A stretch of DNA of 64,000 nt from Photobacterium ganghwense (GCF_003025595.1 NZ_PYMI01000001.1:1178001-1242000); one strand, 5' to 3'. Counted from the first letter of the stretch, positions 7,332-17,433 are shown. Numbers and translations: made by a program. The notes: generated by a model from the sequence alone, not told the origin.

Positions 7332-9263
7332 TTAGTACTTGGCCGCCAGCTCATTTTTGGTCAACAACGGTGTTTTCACCCCGGTCAGGTTACCGTAGTA
7401 AATTTCAAACATCAGGATGTTCTGCACGTACGTCCGGGTTTCATTGAACGGAATTGCTTCAATAAACGCGTAAGCATCCAACTGGCCGTTGGTGCCTGCC
7501 CGCCAGCGATCAACCCGCCCCGGACCGGCGTTATAACCAGCAAAGGCAAAAATACGGTTATTATCGAATCGCTCCAGCATCATTTTCAGATACCCGCTGC
7601 CCAGACGGATATTCACCCCGGGATCAAACAGGCTATTCTGGCCTTCATAGTTGCGCCCCAGCTTTTTCGCAGTTTCCCGCGCCGTTGCCGGCATCAACTG
7701 CATCAGTCCCCGCGCCCCGACCGGTGATACCGCTTCGCTGTTAAGCGCACTTTCCTGACGGGCCAGCGCCATCATGGTCGTGGTCGACAGTTCACGTTTC
7801 TTGCTGAAGAAATCAAACCACCACTTATGGGCCACCGGGAAGCGCAGCTCAATGTACTCCCATAATTGGCCGGAAATCGTGGCCTGCACCGCGAGGTGAT
7901 GCCATTTATTCACCGCCGCATACTGGGCCAGCGCAACAATGTCGTCGTTGTTCAGTCCCTGCAGCAGGTAATACCATTCACGGTTGGCAGCCAGCAGTTT
8001 GTCGAGCGCAATCAGCTCTCGGATTCGGGTCAGGGTCTCCGCATATTTTTTGGTAACAGCCGGATTACTGCTGGCCGACTTCACCGGGTACTCAATCGGT
8101 TTGCCCAGCACAGTAGCCGCTGCGGCACTGTAGAAATCGCGCTGTCCCAGAATCTCGGTGTATTTTTCCTGCGCCAGTTTGCGGTTACCAGCCTGCTCAG
8201 CCAACCGCGCCTGCCAGAAAGTCCAGCGGGTGGTTTTCTTGGCGTCCTCAGGCAGACGTTTGACCCAAACCGACACTTCCTGCCAACGGTTTTCCCGCAT
8301 AGCCTGACGAATACGGCGCTCCAGCAGGGGAATATTGGTGCTCTTGGCCAACATCTGATCGCGCCATACCTGCAGCTCGGCATCTTCCGTACCGATCAGC
8401 CGACTGGCGGTATAATCAGCCAGCGCCTGTTTGGTCTCAGCCTTAAAATGCTGCCCTTCCACCGTACGAGGATACTGTTTGATCGCCTCACGAATATCAT
8501 CCCGCACCAGTTTTTTGTACGTCAGCTCGGTCAGTGTCTGGTTGAACGGCGTCACTTTGCTGCGTTTGGCAAAATCCGCTACGCCCTGCGGTTTATCGTA
8601 CAGATCCAGCATCTGCTGGCCCTGGGCCTGCCCGTTTTTGCTCAGCAGCTTATTCAGGTATTTCAGACGACTACGGCTGCCTTCGGCATACACCAGCAGC
8701 ATCCGTTCAAGCACCTTCTCATCCGTACGCAACCCGGCCTGCTGCCAGTTGTCCAGCAGCGAATCACAGGCTTTGTGGGTCGAGCTGCCGGTTAGCCAGA
8801 GAGACTCCGCGCCCTGCCAGGCCTCTTTTTTGTTCCCTTTCTGGCTCTGGGCATAGTAATAGTGACAGCGCAGTGACAGGCTTCGCGGCGGTAACGGCTG
8901 CACCGACAGAAACTCCTGCCAGCGCTCAGCATCCGCCAAGTGACCCAGATAGCGAACCTGTACCGTATCGCTGAACGGCAGGCTCTTGTATTTCTGGATA
9001 AAGGCATCAACGTCAGCCGGAGACTTTCCGGCCAGCGACTGAGTAAAATCACGGTATTCCAGATACGGCGTCAACGGATAATCATCCAGTTTTTTACGCA
9101 GTGCCTGATAGGCCGCCTGGTCTTTTTCATCCAACGCAACCTGAGCCTGCTCATACCATTCCCGCTGCTGTTCCAGCGTGGCAGCCTGAACCGGTGACAG
9201 CAGCATTAGCCCAAGGCCGGCAACCCAGCCAGACCAGAATTTGTTATTTAACTTGCAATGCAC
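7332..9263 (-). CDS. slt: Soluble lytic murein transglycosylase Slt
   Basis: 643 aa, like E. coli Slt70. A signal peptide is visible (WVAGLGLMLLSPVQA then ATLEQQREWYEQ), so the enzyme is periplasmic. The long middle part is the helical superhelix of Slt. The C-terminal lysozyme-like domain carries ALARQESALNSEAVSPVGAR with the catalytic Glu near residue 500, GLMQLMPATA and FAGYNAGPGRV. It cleaves the MurNAc–GlcNAc bond of peptidoglycan to form 1,6-anhydromuropeptides. The start appears to be GTG at 9263, with GGGATGATG upstream. The order ettA–slt–trpR–yjjX is conserved with E. coli. Confidence 0.95.
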   Translation of the reverse strand: MHCKLNNKFWSGWVAGLGLMLLSPVQAATLEQQREWYEQAQVALDEKDQAAYQALRKKLDDYPLTPYLEYRDFTQSLAGKSPADVDAFIQKYKSLPFSDTVQVRYLGHLADAERWQEFLSVQPLPPRSLSLRCHYYYAQSQKGNKKEAWQGAESLWLTGSSTHKACDSLLDNWQQAGLRTDEKVLERMLLVYAEGSRSRLKYLNKLLSKNGQAQGQQMLDLYDKPQGVADFAKRSKVTPFNQTLTELTYKKLVRDDIREAIKQYPRTVEGQHFKAETKQALADYTASRLIGTEDAELQVWRDQMLAKSTNIPLLERRIRQAMRENRWQEVSVWVKRLPEDAKKTTRWTFWQARLAEQAGNRKLAQEKYTEILGQRDFYSAAAATVLGKPIEYPVKSASSNPAVTKKYAETLTRIRELIALDKLLAANREWYYLLQGLNNDDIVALAQYAAVNKWHHLAVQATISGQLWEYIELRFPVAHKWWFDFFSKKRELSTTTMMALARQESALNSEAVSPVGARGLMQLMPATARETAKKLGRNYEGQNSLFDPGVNIRLGSGYLKMMLERFDNNRIFAFAGYNAGPGRVDRWRAGTNGQLDAYAFIEAIPFNETRTYVQNILMFEIYYGNLTGVKTPLLTKNELAAKY

Positions 9264-9667
9264 AGCATCATCCCATTGTTAACTTTCATGCCGGTGGAAA
9301 TTGATTGTCAGCACTCTACTTGAACATTGTGGCGCTAAAACCACAATGGCTGACGAGGAAGTCGGGACCCACTTCACACCCGAGCTTCCCAGAACTAGCA
9401 CAGCTTGGTGATCGGCTCATGACAGAGGCCTGTATTGAGCTTACTCGTTCCTGCGCATTTTTTCCGGCGACTTCTTGCCGCCCCCGAAACGGTCAATGCG
9501 CCACTCTAACTGCAAACGAAGTGATAACCAGCATTTTGATGTGATCTGCGGCAGTGAGTTCCGTTTAATAACGGGTATTAACCACTAATTATGAACATTG
9601 CTGTTAAACTTATGTCCAGAACAGGTAAAATACCCCTTTTCATTGAGTTTAGAGATCGCAAACGGAT
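9264..9667. other. Intergenic region between divergent slt and ettA
   Basis: About 400 bp without a convincing gene. It contains a perfect 8-bp hairpin (CATTGTGG / CCACAATG, 9325-9348) near the slt side, and must contain both divergent promoters. A 79-codon frame at 9305-9544 has no ribosome site or family features. Confidence 0.5.
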
Positions 9668-11335
9668 ATGGCTGAATACGTCTATACCATGTCGCGCGTA
9701 GGCAAAATCGTCCCGCCTAAGCGCCAAATACTGAAAGATATTTCCCTAAGCTTCTTCCCTGGCGCCAAGATCGGTGTCCTGGGCCTGAACGGTTCCGGTA
9801 AATCAACTCTGCTGCGCATCATGGCGGGTATCGATACCGATATCGAAGGTGAAGCGCGTCCGCAACCGGGCCTGAATGTCGGCTACCTGCCGCAGGAGCC
9901 AGTACTGGACGAAGAAAAAACCGTCCGCGAAGTGGTTGAAGAAGCCGTGGGCGATGTGAAGCACGCCCTGACCCGTCTGGACGCTGTGTACGCCGCGTAC
10001 GCCGAGCCGGATGCGGACTTCGACGCTCTGGCCAAAGAGCAAGGCGAGCTGGAAGCACTGATCGCCGCGAAAGACGGTCACAACCTGGACAACCAACTGG
10101 AGCGTGCGGCCGATGCCCTGCGCCTGCCGGAATGGGATGCCAAAGTCAAACACCTGTCGGGTGGTGAGCGCCGCCGTGTGGCAATCTGTCGCCTGCTGCT
10201 GGAAAAACCAGACATGCTGCTGCTAGACGAACCAACCAACCACTTGGATGCCGAATCCGTGGCTTGGCTAGAGCACTTCCTGGTCGATTACAGTGGTACT
10301 GTTGTGGCTATCACGCACGACCGTTACTTCCTGGATAACGCTGCCGGCTGGATTCTGGAACTTGACCGTGGTGAAGGTATTCCATGGGAAGGTAACTACA
10401 CCTCATGGCTGGAGCAGAAAGATGCCCGTCTGAAGCAGGAAGCCTCTCAGGAGAAAGCCCGCCAGAAGACCATCGAGAAAGAGCTGGAATGGGTTCGCCA
10501 GAATCCAAAAGGCCGTCAGGCGAAATCAAAAGCGCGTATGGCTCGCTTCGAAGAGCTGAACAACACCGAACACCAGCGTCGTAACGAAACCAACGAACTG
10601 TTCATCCCGCCGGGTGAGCGTCTGGGTGAGAAGGTTATCGAGGTACAGAACCTGACCAAGTCATTCGGTGACCGCGTTCTGATCGACGATCTGTCTTTCA
10701 GCGTGCCTAAGGGTGCTATCGTGGGCATCATCGGTGCCAACGGTGCCGGTAAATCGACCCTGTTCAAGATGCTGAGCGGCACTGAGCAGCCGGATTCAGG
10801 CTCTATCGAGCTGGGCGAAACCGTGAAACTGGCATCGGTTGAACAGTTCCGTGACAGCATGAACGACAACAACACGGTTTACCAGGAGATCTCGGAAGGT
10901 TCGGATATTATCCGTATCAACAACTTCGAGCTGCAATCCCGTGCTTACGTGTCACGCTTTAACTTCAAAGGCAGCGACCAGCAGAAGCGCATCGGGGAAC
11001 TGTCCGGGGGTGAGCGTAACCGTGTTCACCTGGCAAAACTGCTGAAAGCCGGCGGCAACGTACTGCTGCTCGATGAACCAACCAACGACCTGGACGTAGA
11101 AACACTGCGCGCCCTGGAAGAGGCCCTGCTGGAATTCCCTGGCTGTGCCATGGTGATCTCGCACGACCGTTGGTTCCTGGACCGTATCGCGACCCACATT
11201 CTGGACTACCGTGATGAAGGTCAGGTGAACTTCTTCGAAGGTAACTACACCGAATACACCGACTGGCTGAAGAAAACGCTGGGTGCGCAGGCTGCAGAGC
11301 CACACCGCATCAAGTACAAGCGTATTGCGAAGTAA
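9668..11335 (+). CDS. ettA: Energy-dependent translational throttle protein EttA (ABC-F)
   Basis: 555 aa, exactly the EttA length. There are two ATP-binding cassettes in one chain: Walker A GLNGSGKSTLLR and GANGAGKSTLFK, signatures LSGGERRRVAICR and LSGGERNRVHLAK, and Walker B LLLDEPTNHLD and LLLDEPTNDLD. No membrane segments are present, as in all ABC-F proteins. EttA binds the ribosomal E site and gates early elongation according to the ADP/ATP ratio. It is divergent from slt and ends in a strong terminator. Confidence 0.97.
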   Translation: MAEYVYTMSRVGKIVPPKRQILKDISLSFFPGAKIGVLGLNGSGKSTLLRIMAGIDTDIEGEARPQPGLNVGYLPQEPVLDEEKTVREVVEEAVGDVKHALTRLDAVYAAYAEPDADFDALAKEQGELEALIAAKDGHNLDNQLERAADALRLPEWDAKVKHLSGGERRRVAICRLLLEKPDMLLLDEPTNHLDAESVAWLEHFLVDYSGTVVAITHDRYFLDNAAGWILELDRGEGIPWEGNYTSWLEQKDARLKQEASQEKARQKTIEKELEWVRQNPKGRQAKSKARMARFEELNNTEHQRRNETNELFIPPGERLGEKVIEVQNLTKSFGDRVLIDDLSFSVPKGAIVGIIGANGAGKSTLFKMLSGTEQPDSGSIELGETVKLASVEQFRDSMNDNNTVYQEISEGSDIIRINNFELQSRAYVSRFNFKGSDQQKRIGELSGGERNRVHLAKLLKAGGNVLLLDEPTNDLDVETLRALEEALLEFPGCAMVISHDRWFLDRIATHILDYRDEGQVNFFEGNYTEYTDWLKKTLGAQAAEPHRIKYKRIAK

Positions 11336-11362
11336 CCCTGAGCAATATGGCGTAGCCAAACT

Positions 11363-11394
11363 AAAAAAACCGGGCACTGAGCCCGGTTTTTTAT
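11363..11394 (+). terminator. Terminator of ettA
   Basis: CCGGGC / GCCCGG stem with loop ACTGA, flanked by an A-run and a six-T run. It may act in both directions, also ending radA. Confidence 0.9.
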
Positions 11395-11462
11395 TGCTGT
11401 TATTACTGCTTATGTGATGTATGCGCCACTTAGTGCTCGCCAGCAAGCTTTAGCCACACTCT

Positions 11463-12851
11463 TTAGCCACACACGCGATCAAACGCAGTCAGGGCTTCCT
11501 GCAAATCTTCGACCGGGATAATTTCAATCCCCGGCACCTGACGGCTGGCATTAGCTCTCGGCACAATCGCCCGGGTAAAACCCTGTTTGGCCGCTTCGCG
11601 GATACGCTCGACTCCATTGGCCGCCGGACGAATATCGGCATTCAGGCCAATCTCCCCGAAGACCAGCACATCCTGCGGGATCGGGGCATTTTTAAAGCTT
11701 GAGAAAATCGCCAGCAGCACCGCCAAATCCGCAGACGTCTCATCCACCTTGATCCCGCCGACACAGTTCACAAAAATGTCCATGTCCGACAGCATCACCC
11801 CGCCATGGCGGGCCAGAACGGCAATCGACATCGCCAGGCGGTTCGAGTCATAGCCGACCGTCAGCCGACGCGGGTTTTCCGTCACGGACTGGTTGCACAG
11901 CGCCTGAATTTCCACCAGCAACGGACGCGTCCCTTCCCACAATGTGGTACACGCCGAACCAGCGTGATTCTTGTTCGAGCGGCTGAGGAAAATCGCCGAC
12001 GGGTTCTTGACCTGCTTCATCCCGGTTTCCGTCATGGCAAAGAAGCAGGACTCGGAATCGGCCCCGAAACGGTTCTTTGAGGTCCGCAACACCCGGAATT
12101 TTTCATCGGCCGTAGAAGACAGCGCGAACAACCCGTCGACAATGTGGATCAGCTGCATCGGGCCGGCCACATTCGAGTCTTTATTGATGTGACCCACGAT
12201 CATAAAAGTGACCCCTTCGGTTTTGGCAAACCGGGTCAACGCCGCCGCCGATTCCTTCACCTGGCTCGGGCTGCCGGCCGCCGAATCGTTATGGGCAACA
12301 GTCATAGTCTGGATCGAGTCAATGATCACAAACTCCGCTTTTTGTGCGGTGATATGGTTGAGCACCTGCTCAACAGAGGTTTCAGCCACTACGCTGATCT
12401 TATCAAGGTGATCGATACCCAGACGTTTGGCGCGCTGGGAGATCTGGTGAATCGACTCTTCCCCGGACACGTACAACGCTGACTTGGTTGCCGCCACCGC
12501 GCCGATGCTTTGCAGAAGCAGCGTTGACTTACCGGCTCCCGGGTCGCCGCACAGCAACAGCACGGAACCCGGCACGATACCACCGCCAAACACCCGATCC
12601 AGCTCAGACACGCCCGAGCTGTAGCGCGGCAGATCCTTGCTTTCGACTTCCGACAGCTTCTGGACTTTGGTCGAGCTGCCAGCATAGCTACTGGTGCCTG
12701 CTGCGGCAGCCCCGCCAACGGCAGCACGGGTTTTCGGTATGGTAAACTCCGTTATCGTATTCCATGCGGCACACGCGCTACACTGCCCCTGCCAGCGGGG
12801 GAAATCGGCTCCACAGTCGCTACAGACATAAGCACGCTTGGTTTTAGCCAT
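11463..12851 (-). CDS. radA: DNA repair protein RadA (Sms)
   Basis: 462 aa. Domain order: N-terminal C4 zinc finger (CSDCGADFPRWQGQCSAC), RecA-like ATPase with Walker A GDPGAGKSTLLLQ, the RadA-specific KNRFG motif, and a C-terminal Lon-like domain (VFGEIGLNADIRP). RadA is a hexameric helicase that drives branch migration of recombination intermediates. AAGGTGATAC precedes the ATG. It is divergent from the double-PilZ gene, with serB beyond, as in V. cholerae; in E. coli radA is next to serB. Confidence 0.97.
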   Translation of the reverse strand: MAKTKRAYVCSDCGADFPRWQGQCSACAAWNTITEFTIPKTRAAVGGAAAAGTSSYAGSSTKVQKLSEVESKDLPRYSSGVSELDRVFGGGIVPGSVLLLCGDPGAGKSTLLLQSIGAVAATKSALYVSGEESIHQISQRAKRLGIDHLDKISVVAETSVEQVLNHITAQKAEFVIIDSIQTMTVAHNDSAAGSPSQVKESAAALTRFAKTEGVTFMIVGHINKDSNVAGPMQLIHIVDGLFALSSTADEKFRVLRTSKNRFGADSESCFFAMTETGMKQVKNPSAIFLSRSNKNHAGSACTTLWEGTRPLLVEIQALCNQSVTENPRRLTVGYDSNRLAMSIAVLARHGGVMLSDMDIFVNCVGGIKVDETSADLAVLLAIFSSFKNAPIPQDVLVFGEIGLNADIRPAANGVERIREAAKQGFTRAIVPRANASRQVPGIEIIPVEDLQEALTAFDRVCG

Positions 12852-12996
12852 GTATCACCTTGAAAATTGTATAAACTCACAGTATCCCCGAAGAGATCTG
12901 CTTTATGTAAAAAATCGGGCCGAGCGTTGATCACTGACTCAGTTTTTAGGGCAAAATACCGATAATAAACGAAGAGGTTAATAATAAAAAAGAACT

Positions 12997-15357
12997 ATGT
13001 TGCTTGATGCTTACAAAGGACTGATCGAACAGCTGATTCCCGCTTATGACAGCGAAGACTTTGACAATGTCTTCCAAATGATGACTGATGGCGAGGACGG
13101 ACCGACCAAGCTGCAGATAAAAATGGAGCTGCACCGGCTGATGACACCATGTCGTCAGGCCGTTGATCTGCGAGGCAGGGTGAAGGGGGAATGTCGCCCG
13201 TACGAACTGCACGGTATTCAGCACTGGCTGGATGACGTTGCCATTAACACCTACCATAAACGCATTAACGCTTACGGTGGTAAGTTCCGGGTTGGCCTGT
13301 ATGAAGCGCTGATGAACACCCGCAACAATTTCCGGGTGATGCACCAACAAGGCAAACTGCAACCCAGCCCGGTTCCCGACGTGGCGGTATCGCAGCGCGA
13401 TACCCAGTTTGATGCGCCGCTGATCCGGTTTGGCCATTACCTGACCCGCAATGAAAACCGCCTGAAAATAGCGACTCCGGTAACTCTTGAGCTGCCGCTC
13501 GGTCAAATGATTCATGGCTTTACCGCCGACCTGTCCTATTCCGGTGCCCGCTTTAAAGTACCGGCGGCGTTCAACTATCACCTGGGGATGGACATTACCG
13601 CCCGTTTTCCCAAACTGGCTGACGTGCTCAATGACGATAAGCTGAATCAGGGTGTAGCCTACCGGATCCTCGGGGTTGATGAAAACCCCGACAACGACAG
13701 TTACAAGTGGCTGCGCCTCAAAGTGGTTGGCGACAACCAGATTCTGCGAACAGCCATAGACCACAGCCTGCATCGCTCCCAGAGCCGCCTGCGCCAGAAT
13801 CATGACGACAAGGTGATTCAGGTACGCACCCGAGGCTATGAACATTGCTTTCTCAAGCACAGCGGAGCGATGCCGTTGTTTTTTGCCGGCTCGGAACTGA
13901 AATACAGCCTGCTGACTCAGCATAACCGCCACCTGTGGGAACGCTGGCACGATGAACGCAATCAGCCGATGCTGAACCATCTGCTGTCTGAGCCCCGCAT
14001 CGCCAGTTTAGGCAAATCCGGCCTGAAACAGTCCAGCACCCTGATTTACGGCTTCAGCCACCAGCATGACAACAAAACCTATTTTTACTCGGCCGCCATT
14101 CCGGAGATGGACAGTGAGCAGCGACGGCTGTTCTGGCACATCGGTGCCCAACGCGACAGCTGGCAGGTGATGCGCCTGACCCTGCAATCGATCGAAAAAG
14201 ACGATCTTGACTGGCTGAAAGACATCGCACCGGACATGGCCGAGCAGCTCAGTACCCTGACGCACATCGGGCTGCTGCAGGATCTGACCAACCCGCTTTC
14301 CCGTCAGGATTACCGGTTGTCGGTCAAACCCAGTCTGCCGGGCAAAGCGCTGCAGGCATTTCGCCACCCACGTAATCCCGTCGCCTCAGCCAGGGCTATC
14401 TATTTTGACCCTAAGCCCCAGCGCAGTGAAGACCGCTATTTGTTTGAAACGCCGGTTGAGTTCCAGCTCGACGATCAGCCGATACAACCGGCTGTCAGCA
14501 TCGATTTTTCCACCCGCGGCCTGAACCTGCGCCTGCCTGCCCCGGTTGTTGCCAAGCGGGGCGATGATGTCGCGATCTCATTCCCGCAGCTGCAAAAACT
14601 TGATCGCAATGCGCCGCTGTACAACATTCCGTACAAGATCGTCCGAATCAGCCCTGATCACTGCAATATCCAGCTGACCACCGGCAGCGGTGCCCAGGCA
14701 GCCAAAAGCGAGCACTTCCTGCGCAAGCTGATCCAGCACAACGAGAACCGACTGGTGATCGAGGAAGAACAGCTCCCACAAGGGGAGCTGCTGATGGCGA
14801 TGCACAAACTGCTGCTGACCCGGCTGTGCAGTATTCCGTATTTCGCGGAGAAGGTGGATCACAAAGTCCGGCTGAAAGCGATCGGCTGCAATTTCCCGCC
14901 ACCGCCGTTGATCCGGCTGTTTCACCAGACCACCGGCGGCAACGGTTATTCACTGGAGCCGCTCTTTCGCAACCGAATCAAACGTATGCTGGCAGAAACC
15001 ATGCGTCCGGTTGAGATTCGCCAGCCGCACATCCATGAGTTGTATCTGCACATTGAGCGCGACGGCGACAAACTGCTGCGCCTCAAGAGCAAGCTGCTGG
15101 ACGAGTTCGACAGTGTTGATGATCGGATCCAGTTCATCAAACAGGCGCGCCATTACGGGGAATTTATGGCTGTCAGGGTGACTGCGGTACCGGTTCTGAG
15201 TCCGATGACTGCCCTGATCGGCAAAGAGCTCGGCGAGCTGGCCCGCTTAACGCTGCACCGGGCAAGGGCACTGGAAGAAGAGCTTAGCGCCCTGATTGGC
15301 TGCGGGGAGTTGCTGGATATCACCGATGAGGTGCTGATTCGGCTGGAAATTCAGTAA
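12997..15357 (+). CDS. Tandem PilZ-domain c-di-GMP receptor, PlzC-like
   Basis: 786 aa, no signal peptide or membrane segment. Two PilZ modules are visible. The first, around residues 150-200, has RNENR (RxxxR) and DLSYSG ((D/N)xSxxG). The second, around 475-520, has RSEDR and DFSTRG. Both therefore keep the full c-di-GMP binding signature. The remaining sequence, including the last ~270 residues, I cannot assign. The location between radA and serB matches V. cholerae VC2344, which I remember as PlzC, one of the five PilZ proteins there. It probably links c-di-GMP to motility, biofilm or virulence traits. The ribosome site is weak (AAAAAAGAACT). Confidence 0.88.
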   Translation: MLLDAYKGLIEQLIPAYDSEDFDNVFQMMTDGEDGPTKLQIKMELHRLMTPCRQAVDLRGRVKGECRPYELHGIQHWLDDVAINTYHKRINAYGGKFRVGLYEALMNTRNNFRVMHQQGKLQPSPVPDVAVSQRDTQFDAPLIRFGHYLTRNENRLKIATPVTLELPLGQMIHGFTADLSYSGARFKVPAAFNYHLGMDITARFPKLADVLNDDKLNQGVAYRILGVDENPDNDSYKWLRLKVVGDNQILRTAIDHSLHRSQSRLRQNHDDKVIQVRTRGYEHCFLKHSGAMPLFFAGSELKYSLLTQHNRHLWERWHDERNQPMLNHLLSEPRIASLGKSGLKQSSTLIYGFSHQHDNKTYFYSAAIPEMDSEQRRLFWHIGAQRDSWQVMRLTLQSIEKDDLDWLKDIAPDMAEQLSTLTHIGLLQDLTNPLSRQDYRLSVKPSLPGKALQAFRHPRNPVASARAIYFDPKPQRSEDRYLFETPVEFQLDDQPIQPAVSIDFSTRGLNLRLPAPVVAKRGDDVAISFPQLQKLDRNAPLYNIPYKIVRISPDHCNIQLTTGSGAQAAKSEHFLRKLIQHNENRLVIEEEQLPQGELLMAMHKLLLTRLCSIPYFAEKVDHKVRLKAIGCNFPPPPLIRLFHQTTGGNGYSLEPLFRNRIKRMLAETMRPVEIRQPHIHELYLHIERDGDKLLRLKSKLLDEFDSVDDRIQFIKQARHYGEFMAVRVTAVPVLSPMTALIGKELGELARLTLHRARALEEELSALIGCGELLDITDEVLIRLEIQ

Positions 15358-15496
15358 GCCAGTCGGGCTGGCTGCTCATACGACGGCTCAAAAAACAGGC
15401 CACAAAACAGATCACCGCGCCATTCATACAGCAACACAAAGCAGGGACTCACGAATCATAAACTCAAGAACCTGGAACTCACGAACCAGGAACTCC

Positions 15497-15538
15497 CAAA
15501 AAAGCGGGGCGCATCCGACGGAGGCGCCCCGCTTTTTT
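15497..15538. terminator. Bidirectional terminator between the PilZ gene and serB
   Basis: An 11-bp GC-rich stem (AAGCGGGGCGC / GCGCCCCGCTT) has an A-run on its left and a six-T run on its right, suited to both convergent genes. Just upstream (15447-15496) are short imperfect repeats of GGAACTCACGAA. Confidence 0.88.
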
Positions 15539-15551
15539 CGTTCAGCCGTGA

Positions 15552-16577
15552 TTACCAGTTAAGCTGCTGCGGCAACAATGACGCTGACAACAGGCAGATC
15601 ACCGCCCCGAGATCGGCAAATCGCACAGCGACCGGCGCTTCAGCTTCCACCTTTGGCTTGGCATGGTAAGCCACGCCCAGCCCGGCAGCATTGATCATCG
15701 CCAGATCATTGGCACCATCACCGATAGCGACCGTGTTGTGCAATGGAATGTCATGCTGTGCGGCCAGAGTACGCAAAATTTCCGCTTTCTTCTGGGCATC
15801 CACCACGTCACCCAATACCTGCCCGGTCAGCTTGCCCTCAATGATTTCCAGAGTATTAGACTGTGCATGTTCCAGCTCCAGCGTGTCTTTCAGATAATCC
15901 GAGAAATAGGTAAATCCGCCGGAGGCAATCGCCACTTTCCAGCCAAAGTGGTGCAAGCTGGCTACCAGCTCCGGCAATTCCGGCATCAGGGGCAAGCGCT
16001 CGCGTACAGCCGCCAGAATGGAGGCATCAGCCCCAGTCAGGGTTGCCACCCGCTCACGCAGGCTCTGTTCAAAGTCCAGCTCGCCCTGCATGGCCCGCTC
16101 GGTTACCTCGGCGACTTGCTCACCAACACCGGCCAGCACCGCAATTTCATCGATACACTCAATCTGAATCGCGGTCGAGTCCATGTCCATCACCAGCAGC
16201 CCCGGTTCACGCAGCACCGGCAGATCCCGCAGGTCAGCAATGTCGACTTTCTGGGCGACCACCGCTTGCTCCAGCAGCAATGAATACGGGTTATCAAGCA
16301 GCAGGCAGTCGTACTCCCCAACCTTCCAGGCGGCGGTCACATTCAGCGGCTCTTCGTAGGCAGCTTCAATGTTGTCGATCACCTCGCCGTACAGGCCCTG
16401 ACCATAAATCAGGGTGGAAGAGCGCTGGCGATCCAAATTGGTGGCCGTCGCCACTGACGGGAAACGCTTGAGTAAAGTGGTGTGTTTTCGAATATTAAGC
16501 ACTGGCAATACATCCGTGTTAAAGTAAACGTCTGGGTACACGTTACCCCATAGCAAATTACCTGGGCAACCCCCCAT
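15552..16577 (-). CDS. serB: Phosphoserine phosphatase SerB
   Basis: 341 aa from the first ATG. HAD-family motifs: DMDSTAIQIECIDEIA (nucleophile Asp), ASGGFTYFSDYL, and GDGANDLAMINAAGLG. It catalyses the last step of serine synthesis, dephosphorylating phosphoserine in the cytoplasm. The N-terminal ~110 residues are the less conserved ACT-like part. The true start is uncertain: ATG 16577 has no good ribosome site, and an in-frame GTG a few codons inside gives a length nearer the V. cholerae protein. The upstream region is shared with divergent ytjB. Confidence 0.94.
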   Translation of the reverse strand: MGGCPGNLLWGNVYPDVYFNTDVLPVLNIRKHTTLLKRFPSVATATNLDRQRSSTLIYGQGLYGEVIDNIEAAYEEPLNVTAAWKVGEYDCLLLDNPYSLLLEQAVVAQKVDIADLRDLPVLREPGLLVMDMDSTAIQIECIDEIAVLAGVGEQVAEVTERAMQGELDFEQSLRERVATLTGADASILAAVRERLPLMPELPELVASLHHFGWKVAIASGGFTYFSDYLKDTLELEHAQSNTLEIIEGKLTGQVLGDVVDAQKKAEILRTLAAQHDIPLHNTVAIGDGANDLAMINAAGLGVAYHAKPKVEAEAPVAVRFADLGAVICLLSASLLPQQLNW

Positions 16578-16671
16578 ATGAAGATTGCATCACGGGAACC
16601 ATCGTGTCAGAGGTGCTGTGACGCTAAAAGCACCGCTATAACCACTATGGTATCTAAGGTACTGTGAAACC

Positions 16672-17283
16672 ATGAAATTGAAAAAATCACGCTTTCAACG
16701 CGCCTGGCAGCTCTTTGTGGTGTTCAGTTGTCTGGCCGCTCTGTTCACCATGCTGGAATACGGTTCGGATCTGACCAAACGTAACTACCGCGCCCTGAGC
16801 GAGCAGACCCAGCAACTTTCGCGTCTGGCGATTCGTCAGGCCGCCGAAACGGCTTCGCTCAATCTGGTTGAGAAAAACCATGATCCGCTTCAGGCACTGG
16901 CCGAGCAGCTGTCGCGCGAGCCGCTGATCCTTGATGCCACCATCTACGATCTGGAAGGCGTCACACTGGCCCAGGCCGAAGATGCCATGCCGCTGGAGCA
17001 GGTCACCGGATTGTCCACCCCGTTATCGGTCGCCAGTATCGGCCGTCAACAACTGGTTGAGCCGGTAATGAACCAGGATCAGGTGGTCGGTTATATCCGC
17101 ATCACGCTGGAGCACGATCAGCTGTTGGCTGATACCCTGAAGAATATTGATTATGTCACCAATGTGATTCGCGGGTTGATCATTGCCGCGCTGGCGATTG
17201 GTTTTCTGCTCGCCTTCACCTTTGGCCGTCGCAAAGACATCTGGCACTTTCCGTTTTTGCTGAACGCCAACAAGCCGGAATAA
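16672..17283 (+). CDS. ytjB: YtjB/AhpA family membrane protein (Smp)
   Basis: 203 aa. One hydrophobic helix near the N-terminus (WQLFVVFSCLAALFTMLEYG) and one near the C-terminus (VIRGLIIAALAIGFLLAFTF) enclose a periplasmic domain of about 130 residues. This is the topology of the YtjB/Smp family, which is divergent from serB in E. coli as here. The function is not established. The very basic start (KLKKSRFQR) fits an inside-out orientation. Confidence 0.88.
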   Translation: MKLKKSRFQRAWQLFVVFSCLAALFTMLEYGSDLTKRNYRALSEQTQQLSRLAIRQAAETASLNLVEKNHDPLQALAEQLSREPLILDATIYDLEGVTLAQAEDAMPLEQVTGLSTPLSVASIGRQQLVEPVMNQDQVVGYIRITLEHDQLLADTLKNIDYVTNVIRGLIIAALAIGFLLAFTFGRRKDIWHFPFLLNANKPE

Positions 17284-17396
17284 GTCAGCTGTTGATTGCT
17301 TGTCGATGGCCGTTTCTGCTCGCTAACACAGTAACGGTTTCCTCCCTGACATAGCCGCCCTGGTTCAACCATACTGACCCCACAACCTGCCCCACA

Positions 17397-17433
17397 ACAA
17401 AAAAGGGCTTGCCAATCGGCAAGCCCTTTTTGC
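17397..17433. terminator. Bidirectional terminator between ytjB and deoD
   Basis: An 11-bp stem (AAGGGCTTGCC / GGCAAGCCCTT) with the four-base loop AATC, flanked by A and T runs. It serves convergent ytjB and deoD. Confidence 0.92.

Noticed and set aside
7866..8795. 309-codon frame antisense to slt
   Set aside because: A shadow of slt codon usage; no start signal or family features.
9305..9544. 79-codon frame between slt and ettA
   Set aside because: No ribosome site and no protein-like pattern; the region must hold divergent promoters.
12946..13980. 344-codon frame antisense to the PilZ gene
   Set aside because: The opposite strand encodes two clear PilZ motifs; this is a shadow frame.
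15447..15496. Short repeats of GGAACTCACGAA before the PilZ–serB terminator
   Set aside because: Imperfect and very short; probably chance or decayed sequence.
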